Positions 1 to 11,309 of a stretch of DNA of 64,000 nt are shown here, one piece after another. The position numbers and the translations under genes were made by a program. The DNA lies in assembly GCA_916048095.2 (NCBI GenBank), contig OU696583.1, positions 1,421,001-1,485,000 on the forward strand. The letters run 5' to 3'. The notes under the pieces are model-generated. The model saw nothing but the letters and a program-made list of their open reading frames with translations. It searched no databases and was not told where the DNA came from. This DNA is from Sacculina carcini (lineage: Eukaryota; Arthropoda; Thecostraca; Sacculinidae). Position 1 is the stretch's first letter; the number at the start of each line of letters is the position of its first letter.

Positions 1-165
1 TAGAACAAGAATTGTATTAATACCTATAACAACAATTATGTTAATACCTATAACAACAATTGTATTAATACCTATAACAACAATTGTATTAATACCTATA
101 ACAAGAATTGCATTTATACCTATAACAAGAATTGCATTTATACCTATAACAAGAATTGCATTAAC
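1..165. repeat. 24-bp intronic tandem repeat
   Basis: About seven imperfect copies of a 24-bp unit built around ATTGTATTAATACCTATAAC, with A/G and T/C variants between copies. The array lies in what must be a PDIA6 intron, because the next coding exon starts at 276. Confidence 0.85.
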
Positions 166-275
166 CATTCACATTTCACTCTTGTTGTACATTTTCAATT
201 ACACAAACACGCACACACAACACTGAATTCGCCCGTATGCGGCAATATTTTATTTACACAATTGTGTGTTTGCAG

Positions 276-1103
276 GGCGTGGTGAAGTTGGGCGCCGTCA
301 ATGCCGACGAACACGGCGCACTGGGCAGTCAATACGGCGTGCGTGGCTTTCCCACGCTGAAAATATTCTCGGGCGCTAGCGCCGCCGACAAACACAAGCC
401 GAACGATTATCAGGGAGCACGTTCGGCCAAGGGCATTGTGGACGCAGCGCTGAATGCTGCCAGCGCCGCTGTGCGAGCCAGACTCGGCGATAAGGTGATA
501 TGACAAGACAAATAAATGTAACCAGCTAGACATTGTGGCGTACTGCACACAACTCATCTTAATTGCAGCAACAATCTGACATCATCATCGCTTGCTTTTG
601 CAATCTATTATTGGCTGCAACAAAGTCACACACACACACACATACACACACACACACACACACGAAGATGTACAGTGTGTATGTGTGTGTGTTCTGACTT
701 TGAAACCCTCTCAGGGTATATATGCCAAACAATAGATGATTCACTCACTGAACAAACTAGAGAGATAAAAATCATATATGAACAGCGCTACATGGAACCC
801 AAAATTAATTAATTGGAGACACACACACACACACGCACATGTAATCACATACATACATATGTGTGCATGTTTGTGTGTGTGTGTGTTTCAAAGTCTTCTA
901 GCAGCGGAGGCGGTCGTAGTTCATCATCTTCTGGCAGCGGTGGACAAGACGTTGTACAGCTGACCGACGCCAATTTCGACGCGACCGTTCTCAACTCGGA
1001 CGATGTGTGGCTGGTGGAGTTCTACGCGCCCTGGTGCGGCCACTGCAAGAGCCTCGAACCTCACTGGGCCGAGGCGGCCACCAAACTCCAGGGCAAGGCG
1101 AGT

Positions 1104-1153
<50 letters not shown>

Positions 1154-1209
1154 GTGTGTGTGTGTGTTTTTCTATATATCCATGTGTTTGTGTAGTTAGA
1201 GGTGTTCGT

Positions 1210-1260
<51 letters not shown>

Positions 1261-1297
1261 CTATATATCCATGTGTTTGTGTAGTTAGCGGTGTTCG

Positions 1298-1339
<42 letters not shown>

Positions 1340-1578
1340 CTATATATCCATGTGTTTGTGTAGTTAGAGGTGTTCGTTGTGTGTGTGTTTCTATATAGCC
1401 ATGTGTTTGTGAAGTTATAGGTGTTCGTTGTGTGTGTGTGTGTTTCTATATAGCCATGCGTTTGTGTAGTTATAGGTGTTCGTTGTGTGTGTGTTTGTGT
1501 TTCTATATATTCATGTGTTTGTGTAGTTAGAGGTGTTCGTTGTGTGTGTGTGTGTGTGAGCGTTTTCTTGTAGTGAGA

Positions 1579-1609
<31 letters not shown>

Positions 1610-3033
1610 ATATATATTCATGTGTTTGTGTAGTTAGAGGTGTTCGTTGTGTGTGTGTGTGTGTGTGGATGTGTGAGCGTTTTCTTGTAGTGAGATGTGT
1701 GTGTGGTTTTATTCTTGTTTATTATCGCTATACATTGTATTTGCTGGCTTGGTGTGCGATCGCTTCTTCATTGTGTATGTGTGTGTGTCTGCACAGTGCA
1801 GCGTTTGCAGGATGCGTTCTAGGAATTGATGTGTGCGTTGTGGAGATTGTTATTTCGTCATTTTACAGTGTGTCTATTTATGTGTCCATGTGTGTGCTTG
1901 TGTGTGTGTGGGTGTGTTTTTAGATTCATTTGAGTGTAAAGCGTGATGTAAATGTAATACTGTGTGCACGTGTGTTTGTCTATGCATAACCGTGTGTTGT
2001 GTTGTGTTTGACGGCAGGTGAAGTTGGGCGCACTTGACGCTACCGAACACACAATCAAGGCGGGCCAGTACAATATCAAGGGCTTTCCCACCATCAAATT
2101 CTTCGAGCCAGGATCGGCGTCGGCCTCAGACGCCTCCGAGTACGACGGCGGTCGCACGGCCAATGATATTGTCGCCTGGGCCGAGAACAAAGCGCTGGCC
2201 AACCTGCCGGCGCCCGACATAGTACAGGTGCGTGTCACTCAACTCTGGCAACATGTTTTCAGTGAGTGTCGGCCAATATTGGTCTGTGTCTGCGTGTGTG
2301 TGTGTCAGTGTGTCTATCTCTCTCTGTGTGTGTGAATGTGAGCTCTTCTGAGATCTTCGTATGAAAAGTGCATGATAAATATCTTAGTATAATGTGTGTG
2401 TGTGTTTGTGTTTGTGTGAATGTGAGCGCTTTTGAGACCCTCGGGTGTAAAATGCGTTACAAATGTCTTAATGTAATGTGTATATGTTCTGTGTGTATAT
2501 ATATATATATATGTGTGTGTGTCTGTGTGTCCCACTTACAGCTGACATCGAACGCGGTGCTGAACGAGGCGTGTGGCAAACATTCGCTGTGCGTGCTGGC
2601 GTTTGTGCCTCACATTCTCGACTGTCAGCGCCAGTGTCGACAGGCTCATTTGGACACGCTGCAGCGACTGGGCGAGCGCTACAAGCAGAAACAGTGGGGC
2701 TGGTTGTGGTCGCAGGGCGGACAACAGGCTGATGTTGAGGGTGCAGTGGATATTGGCGGCTTCGGCTATCCAGCTCTGGTGGTTGTCAACTCCAAGAAGG
2801 GATTCTATGCCACCCTGCGCGGCGCCTTCTCGCACGACGGCATCAACGATTTCTTGCGCGATTTGTCGTACGGCCGCGGTTCCACCAGTACAATTCGCGG
2901 CGCGTCGCTGCCATCGGCTGTTGACGTACAGCCGTGGGACGGACAAGATGCACAGCCGCCGACCGAGGAGGACATCGACCTGAGCGATGTGGAGCTCGAC
3001 GATTTGCCGACACAGAAACGCGAAGAGTTGTAA
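276..3033 (+). CDS. PDIA6: Protein disulfide-isomerase A6 (P5), 3' part
   Basis: ER-lumen thiol oxidoreductase of the PDI family; the 5' exons, including the first CxxC, lie left of the window. Visible coding exons are 276-494, 894-1097, 2018-2227 and 2542-3033. Every junction is phase 0 and joins cleanly. The first ends thioredoxin domain a ([12 protein letters not shown], then [16 protein letters not shown]). The second opens domain a' with the active site [10 protein letters not shown]. The third continues it ([12 protein letters not shown]). The fourth is the b-type domain ([17 protein letters not shown]) and the acidic tail ([13 protein letters not shown]). The protein ends KREEL, a plausible variant of the KDEL retrieval signal. 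The intron after 1097 starts GCGAGT, so it appears to be a GC-AG intron. The introns are filled with TG-rich repeats. Family identity is very secure. Confidence 0.95.
1108..1720. repeat. Compound (TC)n/(TG)n minisatellite in PDIA6 intron
   Basis: A (TC)n run is followed by about seven irregular copies of a 50-90 bp unit. Each unit holds TTTCTATATATCCATGTG, then TTTGTGTAGTTAGAGGTG, then TTCG and a (TG)n run of variable length. Most length variation between units is in the (TG)n part. Confidence 0.8.
2338..2480 (+). repeat. Two L2-tail-like hairpin repeats
   Basis: Two adjacent copies (about 2338-2396 degenerate, 2423-2480 intact) of a roughly 55-bp module. The intact copy has GAGCGCTTTTGAGACCCTCG, then GGTGTAAAATGCG, then ACAAATGTCTTAATGTAATG. 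The first and middle parts can pair into a stem. The module resembles the conserved 3' hairpin of L2/CR1-type LINEs and SINEs that share their tails. It sits between TG runs in PDIA6 intron 3. Confidence 0.6.
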
Positions 3034-4206
3034 TGTGTTTGTCCTGTGTGTGTTGAGTGTGTTTCAGTGGTAGATGTGATATTGTTGGTGTTCTTACTAC
3101 GGGAGCCTGTTTGACTCGCTTGGCTAGGCTTGTCCAAGGTGTGTGATTTATACCGCGTTTTCGTCTCTCTCTGTGCTGTATTGTTTACACGGGGTATTTC
3201 CGCCGAGTGCGTGTGTGTGTGTGTGTGTAGGTGGCATTTTCAAATGACCACTGTTGGTTGATTTGTGTTAAAACTCACTTTGATTCACTTCGCGTTTCAT
3301 TTCGGCTCAACATTCACGATTTCAGAGGCAGTGTGCGGTTTGTGTCGAATATATTTTGACTTGAACATACTTTAAGTGTTTCACTTGAATATTGGGATAC
3401 ATTTTTGTGGCCAATATATGCTGAACTATTTGTTTAGTATTTGTTTCACCGCTAGAAAAATACCTACTAATTTTTATCAACAGCTTCAGAATCCTATGTT
3501 TTCTGTGGGAAAATACGCGTTCGTTTTTACTTGTTTCCTTCAAAAACAAACTCGTTCACAATACTGCTTGTATTTGTGTTTGATAACACAGTGACCATTA
3601 ACGTATACATAAACCTGGCAAGTATTTCCTCAAAATGGTAGGACAACACACGTAATACGCAATATACTGAATTGGTATACATTATAGCATCGTAAATAAA
3701 TCGATGACTGGGCACCACAACACCGTATAATCATGATTCGGTTACGCCTCGTATTCCACACTCAAGCTCAACAAAAATACAATCAATACAGTACACGAAA
3801 ATACGACGCCAAATAAAAGCCTCAACTTCCGCCTTATTGCTCACAAACAATTTACGAAACGCACACACACACACACAAACACATGTAAAACAAGCGAAAA
3901 TATTGCTAAACAACGCTAAAAACACTTCCAAAAACACGTAGACACACAGACAGGTGCACAAAACAAGCTTTTCAAGCTCAAAATTCAACACGAAAGACCA
4001 AATATGGCAGAATTCACAACGATAGTTGCATCAATCAAAATCATCAAATCATTATTTTTTGTGCATACCCAGTATTTGTCTGTCATTACTCTGTGAAAAA
4101 TTGTACTGCGCGTTACTGCCAACCGAACACCAAGCTATCACAAAACAACCATGGCAAAACCGACGAAAGAAAATCACATTGATCACAAATCCACCACCAT
4201 AACTAT
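3034..4206. other. Convergent intergenic region PDIA6 / GPR155
   Basis: Tail-to-tail interval holding the 3' UTRs of PDIA6 (+) and GPR155 (-). AATAAA-type hexamers on the + strand occur near 3692 and at 3812-3817 and could serve PDIA6. I see no coding exon here; the short frames are A/T-rich and not conserved-looking. Confidence 0.6.
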
Positions 4207-6888
4207 CTAGTCCGCAAACTCTCCATTTGCCGGCGTCATGTGTGCGCGTAATTCACCGCCGCTTACACCTTCACCAACACCACTAACCAGCTGATAAAAC
4301 ACGGGCCGATCGGCGAAATGGTGTTGTTGACGATAATGGCGCAGCACTCGACCGTCCACCAAATGTCGGCCATACCGCACGGCTTCACCGCGGTCGGCCG
4401 CCAGGCCCACGCGCATCAGCCAGTCGACCAGCTGAACACCGGTGAACACGCGACGATACTGGCGCACACGACACGAACGTACGTCACGCTCCAGCTCGCG
4501 CCGACACTGGACCACGTGATAGGCGACGAATTGGGCGCAAATGGCGCGAGTATCGGCCGCCACGTCAGCTGGCTCGGGTAGCGGCACAGTGTCGCGTCCC
4601 CACACCAGACGGCGCCACCATCGCACCAGCGGCCCCACCACCACCTGGTCGTCGAGACCGAACAGCGCAAATACAAACACGCCCTGACCGAAGTTCAGCG
4701 CACCGTCAATAAAGTCGACCACAGCATACACGCCGACCATTCGCTCCATGAACAAGTTCCACACCGACAAAAACAGACCGACAATCATTGACAAGACGAG
4801 CAGCACTAGCAGTGTGACATGACGCTGCACTTGTAGCAGATGATCGAGCTCTACGGCGCCCACGCCGCCGCCGCTCGCCATCGCCGCCGCAGCATCCGAT
4901 ATCTCCAGACCCTCGTCCTCCAAATAGCCGCGCACCACACTGCGACACTGGCGGCCGCAGCCCGGATAGCAAGGTCGCGATCGACTGCAAGTGAGACGGT
5001 CGGCGGCGCCGGACCTCGACGCACCACGACGCTGCGACACTGCCGAGTGTTGCGGCGTCACATTTCCCCCCTGCTGCTGCTGCTGCTGTCTGTCCTGACT
5101 GTGTTCCTCGCTGCCCGACGACAACAGCGAATCATCAACGGTCGGAGAATCCTGGCCGTCATCGTCCTCGGCTTCTACATCACATTCAACACCACGCTCG
5201 TCTTGATCGCCGCTTGGATGTGCTGTCGCGTCTTGTGTATGCTCGTGTCGATGGTGGAGCACAAGACAAGTCACTGTGACACCCAGCGAAGCCGTCAGAA
5301 TGATAATGGCCGGCACCGATTCGTAACGGCCCAGTTCGAAGCCCGGATCTCCCTCGTACAAGTGGCGGCCGCCGTTGGTAGCCAGCAGAGCGACGGTGAG
5401 CAGTGCCGGCGCCGCCCAGCCGACCGCCACGAATGCCGGCCGACAGCGAAGCACGAAGCACAGCGATCGACGCTGAATCAACACCAGAGCAACGGCCACC
5501 ATCGCCGTCCATACGCGACTGCAAAACACACCGACTACGCGCGGCATGAAGCGCAAGTAGAAAGACGTGGTAGTTTGCGAGTCGGCGATGTAGGTGGATA
5601 GAATGGCGCCGACACACGCCAAGCTCTGCGAAATCACCAGGCAGGCAGTGAAAAAGTGCGGCACACGACGCACCTTGCCGCTCAGCACAAACACAACCAG
5701 CACCCACACACAACAGGCCAGTCCAATGAGGCCAATGTCGGCCAGGTAGACGTTGATGCTGTCTATGTAGTTGGCTGGAGCGACGGTCGAGTAGAGTGAC
5801 ACGACCCATGCCGACACGAACATCAGAGGCGTCGACACAAACGTGCCAATCAGCAACGCGTTGGCCACCACTGGCACAACCAGCTGGTACTGCGTCGCGT
5901 AGACCAGCACACTGGGAGCTGTAGGCAGAATGCCATAGAGGAAGGCGTAGTTGGTGATGTCGACGGTGAAATTGGACGCCGATGAGGAAGAGTGATCGCT
6001 GAGATCCTCCAGCACGCTGATGGTCTGACGGGTGATCAGCGGCATCACCACCGACTTGATCGTGATCAATATCAGGGGAACCATGTACGAGGAAGAGCTT
6101 ACCGAAGATGATGAACGGTTCAGCGGAGACGCCGGCGCACCGGGACGTGCCACCAGACGAAGACCGAGCACAAACAGCGCCGTCGCCGAGAACGACCTGC
6201 CGAATGTGTCGAGGATGTCGAAGAGAACGCGAGGAAGCGGACGTCCAGAGAGAATCAGGTTGCCGAGCAGTCCCAGTACAGTCATGACTACTATCGGGTT
6301 GGTGAGAACTCCGTGCACTGACGACACAACGATACGGCCTATGGAAACCTGGCGATTAATCCGGGTCTCGGCACCAGGGGACGTCACGCACATGTTCCGA
6401 TGTTTCCACAGTTCCATACAGAAAAATCCGATCGGGTTGAGTAGACATAACGAGACCGGTGCCACCAGGTACAGATAGTTAACAAACTCCGGGTGTGTCG
6501 TATCGTAGATGGCCGATATTATAGGGTATCCCATGGCAAAGTCGTTACTCTGAGTGCAGAAAATAGCGAACAAAGCCGCGATGGAAAGATGCGACGGTCG
6601 TGTCAGCAGCCATGTCATCGGTAATACAACGGCAAACACGATACTCTTGGATATGAGCACCGCAAAGAAAAAATTCCACTCGACCAACTGAAAATTCAAT
6701 GTGGTGAGCGACAAGAAGATCAGCGACGGCAACGCAAATTTACCGATGTATATCTCAATACCACGCGCCTGAGTGCTCGATATGAGGTGCAATCGACCCG
6801 CCAGATATCCAGCGAACGTCACACTGAAACACTGCACCACCGCCGGAAACAGCTCATCCAGCACCGATGAAGACGACTGTGTAGACAT
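4207..6888 (-). CDS. GPR155: Lysosomal cholesterol-sensing protein LYCHOS/GPR155, intronless
   Basis: One uninterrupted 893-residue frame. The N-terminal half is the auxin-efflux-like transporter domain with family motifs: LFPAVVQCFSVTFAGYLAGR near the start, then TQSNDFAMGYPI, YLYLVAPVSLCLLNPIGF, YAFLYGILPTAPSVLVYATQ and FVSTPLMFVSAWVV. A GPCR-like set of membrane helices follows. Then come an acidic, Ser/Gln-rich loop, one more membrane pair (FNFGQGVFVFALFGLDD) and a C-terminal DEP domain at about residues 782-868 (GVQLVDWLMRVGLAADRGEA). In vertebrates this lysosomal protein senses cholesterol and signals to mTORC1; that role is inferred here from homology. The start ATG at 6888 fits the family N-terminus. 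The vertebrate gene has many introns, so the single-exon structure is unusual. Confidence 0.95.
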   Translation of the reverse strand: MSTQSSSSVLDELFPAVVQCFSVTFAGYLAGRLHLISSTQARGIEIYIGKFALPSLIFLSLTTLNFQLVEWNFFFAVLISKSIVFAVVLPMTWLLTRPSHLSIAALFAIFCTQSNDFAMGYPIISAIYDTTHPEFVNYLYLVAPVSLCLLNPIGFFCMELWKHRNMCVTSPGAETRINRQVSIGRIVVSSVHGVLTNPIVVMTVLGLLGNLILSGRPLPRVLFDILDTFGRSFSATALFVLGLRLVARPGAPASPLNRSSSSVSSSSYMVPLILITIKSVVMPLITRQTISVLEDLSDHSSSSASNFTVDITNYAFLYGILPTAPSVLVYATQYQLVVPVVANALLIGTFVSTPLMFVSAWVVSLYSTVAPANYIDSINVYLADIGLIGLACCVWVLVVFVLSGKVRRVPHFFTACLVISQSLACVGAILSTYIADSQTTTSFYLRFMPRVVGVFCSRVWTAMVAVALVLIQRRSLCFVLRCRPAFVAVGWAAPALLTVALLATNGGRHLYEGDPGFELGRYESVPAIIILTASLGVTVTCLVLHHRHEHTQDATAHPSGDQDERGVECDVEAEDDDGQDSPTVDDSLLSSGSEEHSQDRQQQQQQGGNVTPQHSAVSQRRGASRSGAADRLTCSRSRPCYPGCGRQCRSVVRGYLEDEGLEISDAAAAMASGGGVGAVELDHLLQVQRHVTLLVLLVLSMIVGLFLSVWNLFMERMVGVYAVVDFIDGALNFGQGVFVFALFGLDDQVVVGPLVRWWRRLVWGRDTVPLPEPADVAADTRAICAQFVAYHVVQCRRELERDVRSCRVRQYRRVFTGVQLVDWLMRVGLAADRGEAVRYGRHLVDGRVLRHYRQQHHFADRPVFYQLVSGVGEGVSGGELRAHMTPANGEFAD

Positions 6889-7689
6889 GTTTGCTCAGTG
6901 GGAGCAGTGCTCGCAAGCACAACAAAAAGATGACGCCAACACTGCTATGGCGAAAAGACCCGGCAATCCCGTGGACCCGACTTGTGGGTTTATAAAAATA
7001 CCAACATTAGGAGGCAATTCTTTAAAGCTTTCCCATCAAAAGTGTAGGCCCATTTCCTGGAAAGTGCATCGCATAGCTTGTTAGCACAAATATATCATCA
7101 TCATCATTATATACGCCATTCACATACAAGATAATAAAACAGGGTACTATATGGCGGGCATGAGAAGCCAAAAGGCTTGTGCAGCCCTGAACAACATAAC
7201 ACAACTGTCAGGCCTCTATTGCAATCTGCAGCGAGAAAACCAAAATATTGACCAAAACAATAGCCTGTAAAACAGCAAAAGGAATATACAAGTAGGGCGC
7301 TGGACGATCCCATAAACAAGAAAACCACAAGAAATAGAATAATGTGAAATACAATATACATGCTTGACCGCCAATATTATTTGTACATAATTAGCGACCC
7401 ACCCGCTCGCCAACTACAGCTCGAGCTGTAACGCAACAGGCACAGAGTAAACATTAACACGCCCCAGGTTTTGCAAACGTCAATTACGCGTCACATCGCA
7501 AAACAACCAGGATATTTCGAAATACCTCACACTACGTTTAGAGTACACATGTCAGTCTGTCTGTCTGTCTGTTTCATTTTCATGTTTTCCATCTATATTG
7601 CTACGGACAAGCGAATTTAAGCCCTCATTTCTATCACACATCCACATATCATTACATATCCAGAGAAATATTTCCTCGAAAAGCTTACG
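6889..7689. other. 5' flank of GPR155
   Basis: About 0.8 kb between the GPR155 start codon and the LINE. It holds an (ATC)n run near 7093-7110 and a (TCTG)n run near 7554-7574. No gene or clear promoter motif recognised. Confidence 0.5.
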
Positions 7690-10620
7690 AGTAGCTTAGG
7701 TGCTCTTCATATTTTACCTTTCGGTCTACTCAATATCCGCTCCGCTCGCAATAAGTCCGCCTATATCTCCGAACTACTCCTTTCTCAGAATCTCTCCTTT
7801 CTCTGCCTGACTGAATCCTGGCTCATGGACTCAGACGTGACTGGCTTTTTGTCCCTACTGCCTCCTACTTACGGCTTTCTTCATGCTTCGCGATCCCCTT
7901 CGGGGTATGCGAAAACTATCGGTGGCGGTGTTGGGATAATATTCAAATCCATGTACTCCCTTTCTTTCTGCTCTGAAATTAAATTCTCTTCCCAGGCCTT
8001 TGAATTCCTTGCTGTTTCTCTATCAATCCCTTCATTGCCTAAATTCGGCATACTAATAGCCTACCGTCATAACCCTTCTGGCACGTCTTCCATGTTTTTT
8101 GACGAACTTGATTCCCTTGTTCTTTGTTTCTCCCAATACTTTTCCCACAACTTTGCTATACTCGGTGATTTTAACTTTTGGATCGACGATCCATCGTCAA
8201 ATCCGTTTGACTCTGATTTTTTCTCCTTTCTTGCTTCCCATGATTTGTCTATATTGAACTCTACTCCTACTCAAACATCCGTCCACACTCTCGACTTGTT
8301 TATCTACCCTTCAGGTATGTCCTAATTTTCTTTGTCTGATCCCTTCACTTTTCCACCCGATTCTGCTCTGTCGGACCATTCCCTCATCACTTTCAATATT
8401 CGCTCTTGTTCTGCTGTTGCTAAACAGTGTTCTCACACCTTCTCTGCTAGAGATTACAAGTCTTTCATCCCTGCCACGTTTCACTCCTTGCTCTACACTC
8501 ATCTAACGCCTACTTCTTATCTCTATCCATCCGCGGTTTCTTTTCGACTTCTTATCTTCTGCTCTTTCTACCATCAACAACGAATTATTTCCGCTAATTA
8601 CTCATCATGTCCGCTCTGCAAATCGTCCCCCTCCCTGGTTCTCGTCTGAATTATTCTCTCTTAGGGCAGCATCTCGTCGCTCTGAACGCCGCTGGCGCCT
8701 CACCCGTTTACCTTCGGATTGGTCTAACTTTTGTTTATCTCGTCGCTCGTTTCTCTCTACTCTTTGCTCTCAAAAAGCCAACTTCTACCGCTCTCGTCTT
8801 TCTTCCAATTCCCGTGCTCCTAGGAATCAGTGGTCAATCCTAAGATCCTTAAGTGCCGGACGTACCTCACCTTGCCCCATACCTGCTTCCGTCTTCGCCA
8901 AATTCTTTCCTGATAAACTAAACTCTATCCGATCTCAACTTCCTACGTCTAGCGTGCCTCTGACTCATACAAAGTCTAATTTAAACCTCTCGAGTTTTTC
9001 GCACATCAATATTTATCATACATCTCGCCTAATTTCTAAGCTGAAAATGTACCGTCGTCCCCTTGATCCTATAAACTTTTCGGCTCTCTCGGATTATGTA
9101 CATATCTTAGCTCCAGTCTTCTGTCATCTGATCAACTCTTCCTTCCTCCATGGATCCTTCTTAGCCGACAAACATGCTATAGTTAACCATATTCTCAAAA
9201 AAACCTTCTCTCGATCCTCACTGTCCTAACAATTATCGTCCTATATCGCTTTTAAGTCTTCCTTCCAAACTCCTTGAGTCAGCTATTCACGAACAACTCT
9301 CTTCTGTGATAAATCCTAGTCTCGACCCATTCCAGTCCGGTTTCGTCTCAAATCATTCTACCGAATCTCTTTTACTTTGCCTTGTAAATGACATCTTCCA
9401 AACCTTTGCCTCTGGTGATTCAGTCCTCCTGGTCCTACTTGATCTTTCCTCCGGCTTCGACCTTGTAAATCACCCTATATTACATAGGTAAACACAAGCA
9501 TACATGCATTCGCGCCCACAAACATATCATAGAGAGGCAAAAGGAGTCAAAGAATGAGTCACGGGATCAAAGGAAATTTCGACAAGATGTTTACGTAGAG
9601 AAGAGGTAAAAGATCCATACGTGAGCGAGGAGGTGATATGAGAAGGGAGCGAGTTATATAATCGAGGACCGTAGAACGAGAACCATTTAGAAGACCAGGC
9701 AGATTCATTGAGGGCGCGAGGACAGCATAGAGGAGCAGAATGACGGGAAGTGGGATTAGAAGAGGGAGAGAGCAGATCAGAAAGATATAAAGGTGGATTA
9801 GGAGCATGTAAGAGTTTGAATATTATGCAGCAGATTTTGAAGTGAATGCGCGATTTAATAGGAAGCCAACGGAATTGAAACAGAAAAGGAGAAGTATGGC
9901 GACAGAAGATAGGATGCAAAACAAAACGACAGGACTGATTTATTACGCACTGAAGAATTTAAAAAAAAAGAATTAGGACAGCTGAAGTGGAGTGAGCTGC
10001 AGTAGTCGAGTCTGGAGAAGATAAGATGATGAATAAGCTTGATTGCAGAGGGCTGATCGAGACAGGGACGGATGGGATAAAGCGAGCGATGAATCAAGCG
10101 ACAAGTGTGAGCAGTAGAAAGGATATTGGTTGAGAAGGAAAGAGAGGAGTAAAAAATAACACCGAGATTTTTAACAGTCACTGAAAGAGACAAGGGGAGG
10201 AAAGGAGGAGCAATACGAGGAGGATGAAGAGCGATATATTCAAATTTAGAAGTGTTCAAGAGGCGACGTGAGGAGGTTCAGGTCGAAATAGCAGAAAGTA
10301 CGTCAGACAAGATATTAGGATGCGAGAGAGAGCAAGGGATATAATTGGATATCGTCTGCATAAATATGAAAAGGAATGGAGTAGCGCCCAAGGATGGGAC
10401 AAAGAGAAGACATGTAGACATTTAAAAGGAGAGGACCAAGCATAGAGCCTTGAGGAACACCGGACTTAAGAGGGAGCACAGTAGAAACGGAGGAATTCTG
10501 ACGGAATATTCTGACATTTGTTTCACTTATATAAACATAAATACTATATTATTTTTATCTCATCCTGTCATCGCACCATTGTATATTTGGCGCTATATTA
10601 AATACATGTTGTTGTTGTTG
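7690..10620 (+). mobile_element. Degenerate L2/CR1-like LINE with inverted central segment
   Basis: Three blocks. About 7690-9490 (+) carries the apurinic endonuclease (LLNIRSARNKSAYISELLLS, CLTESWLMDSD, ILGDFNFWIDD) and the start of the reverse transcriptase (NYRPISLLSLPSKLLESAI, LLDLSSGFDLVNH). About 9490-10505 reads on the minus strand and contains the continuation: GVPQGSMLGPLLL, HIYADDIQLY, LGVIFYSSLSF, and the typical C-terminal region with YGPRLYNSLPSHI. About 10506-10620 returns to the plus strand and has an L2-type 3' end (GGCGCTATATTAAATACATG followed by four TTG repeats). Frameshifts and stops show it is dead. The layout implies an internal inversion with a small deletion at the left junction. 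Confidence 0.85.
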
Positions 10621-11309
10621 ACTCAGGTGCTAAACTCTCGTGCAAGAAGTTTGTGGTTCAAATCCTCGCCAGCGTTTGTCAATAGACTGGTGCACGCGTA
10701 AAATACTAATAACAGCAATTTGTTAGAAAACGTTGCATAATTTCAATTGTATTGAGTAACATTCGAATAATATTCGAATGGGTTGATGAGAAAACGCGAA
10801 ATAACCAGCTGCTGAAACACGGATATTCAATGATGAACGGATATTATTTCACACTTGACTGAAAATCCCCTACGTTGGCATGTGTCCTAGTTGAAATAAA
10901 AAAGCATAAATACGAAAAAATGAATACATTTCAAAAACCTTCAGCGAAACATCACTCCAAGAAGACTGCATCACTGCATCACTGCTATAATGCAGTAACC
11001 AAGGACATGGCAAACATGTTTGTCAACAGGTCAATTGCAGGTTGTAATCACTTGTATTAGTATAAAATAAATTCTGAATTACATTTTGAAACAATACAAT
11101 TTCATTTTTTCATACGTGCATTTTCATTAACATGAAGACTTTGTTCAATTAATTATATATATACGCACTGAATACTGCGTCGTAAATTCGTTCCATCACT
11201 ATACTCGTGGGGTGTTTTGCCGCATTTTGTCTAGCACGTTTTTGTGAGTTGGGGTCCTTTTTGTAAAGCTTATGTGAGGTGAATTCTTTATCATTTGGTT
11301 TTCATTATC
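10621..11309. other. 5' flank of PRPF39-AlkB gene
   Basis: A/T-rich sequence between the LINE tail and the start codon at 11310, including a run of TATA steps near 11150-11165. I recognise no gene here. Confidence 0.45.

Noticed and set aside
4840-5601. 253-residue frame antisense to GPR155
   Set aside because: Shadow of the GPR155 coding frame, Arg/His-rich with no family features.
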